Below the pieces are notes generated by a model, which did not search any database, was not told the DNA's origin, and worked only from the letters and a program-made list of their open reading frames with translations. Positions 8,181 through 9,769 of a DNA stretch of 9,769 nucleotides are shown in pieces. Both the position numbers and the translations under genes were made by a program. The stretch lies in contig QMLJ01000022.1 in the NCBI GenBank assembly GCA_003643935.1, positions 1 to 9,769 of the forward strand. Direction: 5' to 3'. Each line of letters starts with the position of its first letter. The first letter of the stretch is position 1. The stretch is from Deltaproteobacteria bacterium. GTDB taxonomy: Bacteria; Desulfobacterota; Desulfomonilia; UBA1062.

Positions 8181-9769
8181 CCTTGAGCTTCCTTCTCACC
8201 GTCTACATGGAATGGAACCGAGAATATGAACGTTGTGCCTGAGCCCGGCTGACTCTCTACGTCTACCCATCCATTATGTGCACTTGCAATGTACTGTACG
8301 ATGGCTAGTCCCAGGCCTGTACCATTTTCTTTAGTGGTGAAATACGGATCAAATACTCGCCTACGTATATCCTCCGGAATACCAAACCCCGTGTCCTTGA
8401 CAATAAGAAGCAAGTTGTTCTCCCTATCCATCAATGATATGTTTAAGTGACCGCTCGACGGCATTGCATCCATTGCATTCTTAATAAGGTTTATAAGGAC
8501 CTGCCTGAACTGTCCACGGTCCATAAATACCTTCGGCATATTAGGTTCAGCATTGAAGGAAAAACTTATATCCCTCTTGTTCAGCTCCTGCTTCATCATT
8601 TCAATCACAGAATTCACCTCTTCAACAGGATCAAGGATCTGCTTTTTAGGCCTGGGAAGCCTGGTGTAGGCAAGATACTCCTCTGTTATTGTTGAAAGGC
8701 GCTCTATCTCATCCTTAATCGAACGCACAGAACTCAATACCTCTTTCATATCCATTTCCTCGGAATCCACTTCGTCCTCGAGAAGTTCGGCATTTAACAA
8801 TATGGATGTAAGTGGATTCCTCAATTCATGGGCGACATGAGCTGACATCTGCCCTATTGCTGCAAATTTCTCTGCCTGTATAAGTTTTTCTGTAAGCGCT
8901 TTTTTTTCAGTGATGTCAACCGCATACTGTACCACGCTTTCCACATCGCCCTTTGATCCAAAAAGGGGTATAACGCTAACATCAAGGAAAAAGGGTGTTT
9001 CCATTACCTCAAGTTTCCAGTTTCTATCTTCAAGGATTTTTCCTGTCTTAAAGCATTCCTGTATTAAATTGTAATGGCATATCCTTTCCTTGCTTGGAAA
9101 ATCCTTGTAACAATGCTTGCCTATAAAGTAGGCGGGCGGCTTCATGCATACATTACAGAACCTCTGGTTTATGTCACTTATAAGAAAGTGTGAATCTATC
9201 ATCACAAGATAATGCGGTACACCGTTGAATATAGCCTCCATGCGCTTGTGTGCAACAAAGACCCTGTCTGCCCATACACTCCTCTCATAGGCCTTCACCC
9301 TGGCCTTGTTCATCCTTAGGAGAAAAATAGTTGCTCCTATTACAAGAAGAATACTTACCGAGCCAAGAATAAGGGTATTCCTGAATGTTCCTGACATGAG
9401 ATACACCACATCACTATATGGTGAGCATACCAACGTTATCCATCTCCTGTTCAGGAAATGTACCGATGCAAAGGCAAGCAGTTTCTTTGTAATTACTTCC
9501 GTAGGGTAGTGGAAGAAGGTGTACTCATACATTCCCCCGCCCTTTATCTCCATTGCCCGCCATATGTCCTCGACACCTGATATATCTATGTTTTTCTTCT
9601 CCATCTCCAGGACTATGTCCTTAAGGTTCAGCCCTATCCACTTGGGATTGGGATGATAAAGCACCATCCCTGTCTCATCTATCAGCCAGGCATAACCAGT
9701 CTTCGAAGGACGTATGGTCGCCACATAGTGGGCAGTTATGTTGGCAAGGTCAATAGCGCATCCAAGTAC
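8177..9769 (-). CDS. Cache-PAS sensor histidine kinase, 5' end cut by the window
   Basis: The frame is open to the window edge, so the N-terminus is missing; 530 residues are visible, numbered here from base 9769. A GTG at 9724 lies inside conserved Cache sequence (SKTGYAWLIDETGMVLYHP) and is not the true start. Order: extracellular Cache domain end (about 1-115), membrane helix (about 132-152), PAS domain (about 175-285) with five cysteines, HisKA with the phosphoacceptor in AHVAHELRNPL (about H314), and the ATPase domain with N box (NLIKNAMDA), G1 (DTGFGIP), F box (DPYFTTK) and G2 (GTGLGLA). The catalytic motifs are complete. Cache domains bind small extracellular metabolites such as organic acids or amino acids; the ligand cannot be read. 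Its ATGA overlap with the exported-protein gene and the NtrC-type regulator two genes downstream mark it as their partner. The operon promoter is beyond the window. Confidence 0.92.
   Translation of the reverse strand, partial: VLGCAIDLANITAHYVATIRPSKTGYAWLIDETGMVLYHPNPKWIGLNLKDIVLEMEKKNIDISGVEDIWRAMEIKGGGMYEYTFFHYPTEVITKKLLAFASVHFLNRRWITLVCSPYSDVVYLMSGTFRNTLILGSVSILLVIGATIFLLRMNKARVKAYERSVWADRVFVAHKRMEAIFNGVPHYLVMIDSHFLISDINQRFCNVCMKPPAYFIGKHCYKDFPSKERICHYNLIQECFKTGKILEDRNWKLEVMETPFFLDVSVIPLFGSKGDVESVVQYAVDITEKKALTEKLIQAEKFAAIGQMSAHVAHELRNPLTSILLNAELLEDEVDSEEMDMKEVLSSVRSIKDEIERLSTITEEYLAYTRLPRPKKQILDPVEEVNSVIEMMKQELNKRDISFSFNAEPNMPKVFMDRGQFRQVLINLIKNAMDAMPSSGHLNISLMDRENNLLLIVKDTGFGIPEDIRRRVFDPYFTTKENGTGLGLAIVQYIASAHNGWVDVESQPGSGTTFIFSVPFHVDGEKEAQG

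Noticed and set aside
9724..9769. Start of the Cache/PAS kinase at the GTG at 9724
   Set aside because: The frame stays open to the window edge, and the residues before the GTG (VLGCAIDLANITAHY) read as normal Cache-domain sequence. The gene is partial.

Overview
This looks like a chromosomal segment of a Gram-negative, sigma-54-using and probably flagellated bacterium. Lipoprotein and signal-peptide genes, two NtrC-family regulators, a FlgC-like rod protein and the GAF-protein/gap pair are most reminiscent of a Desulfobacterota (deltaproteobacterial) lineage. That placement is inference; no ribosomal marker is present. Everything reads as dense host-type DNA, with no insertion sequence, phage gene, CRISPR array or other sign of recent transfer.

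Layout. At the left edge is the possible start of a minus-strand gene (1-15). Next is a tRNA-Leu(CAA) gene on the minus strand (105-192) with its own promoter. A leader of about 320 bases precedes a plus-strand pair: a small GAF-domain protein (512-1075) and type I glyceraldehyde-3-phosphate dehydrogenase (1087-2097). A minus-strand gene for a miniature FlgC-like rod protein (2121-2456) lies tail-to-tail with gap and head-to-head with the next operon.

The rest of the window is two complete two-component systems facing each other tail-to-tail across 23 bases. The plus-strand system (2507-5755) is a HAMP sensor kinase, a small lipoprotein and an NtrC-type regulator. This is the same order and architecture as enterobacterial GlrK-QseG-GlrR (QseE-QseG-QseF). 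The minus-strand system (9769-5779) is a Cache/PAS sensor kinase cut by the window edge, an unrecognised exported protein, and a second NtrC-type regulator. All genes within each system overlap, so they are probably translationally coupled.

The shared theme is a histidine kinase and a sigma-54 activator separated by a gene for an extracytoplasmic accessory protein. In each, the kinase would sense an envelope or extracellular cue, helped by the lipoprotein or the exported protein, and phosphorylate its cognate activator. The activator would then remodel sigma-54 RNA polymerase at promoters that are apparently outside this window. The exported protein of the minus-strand system is the least explained gene and the best candidate for something undescribed.
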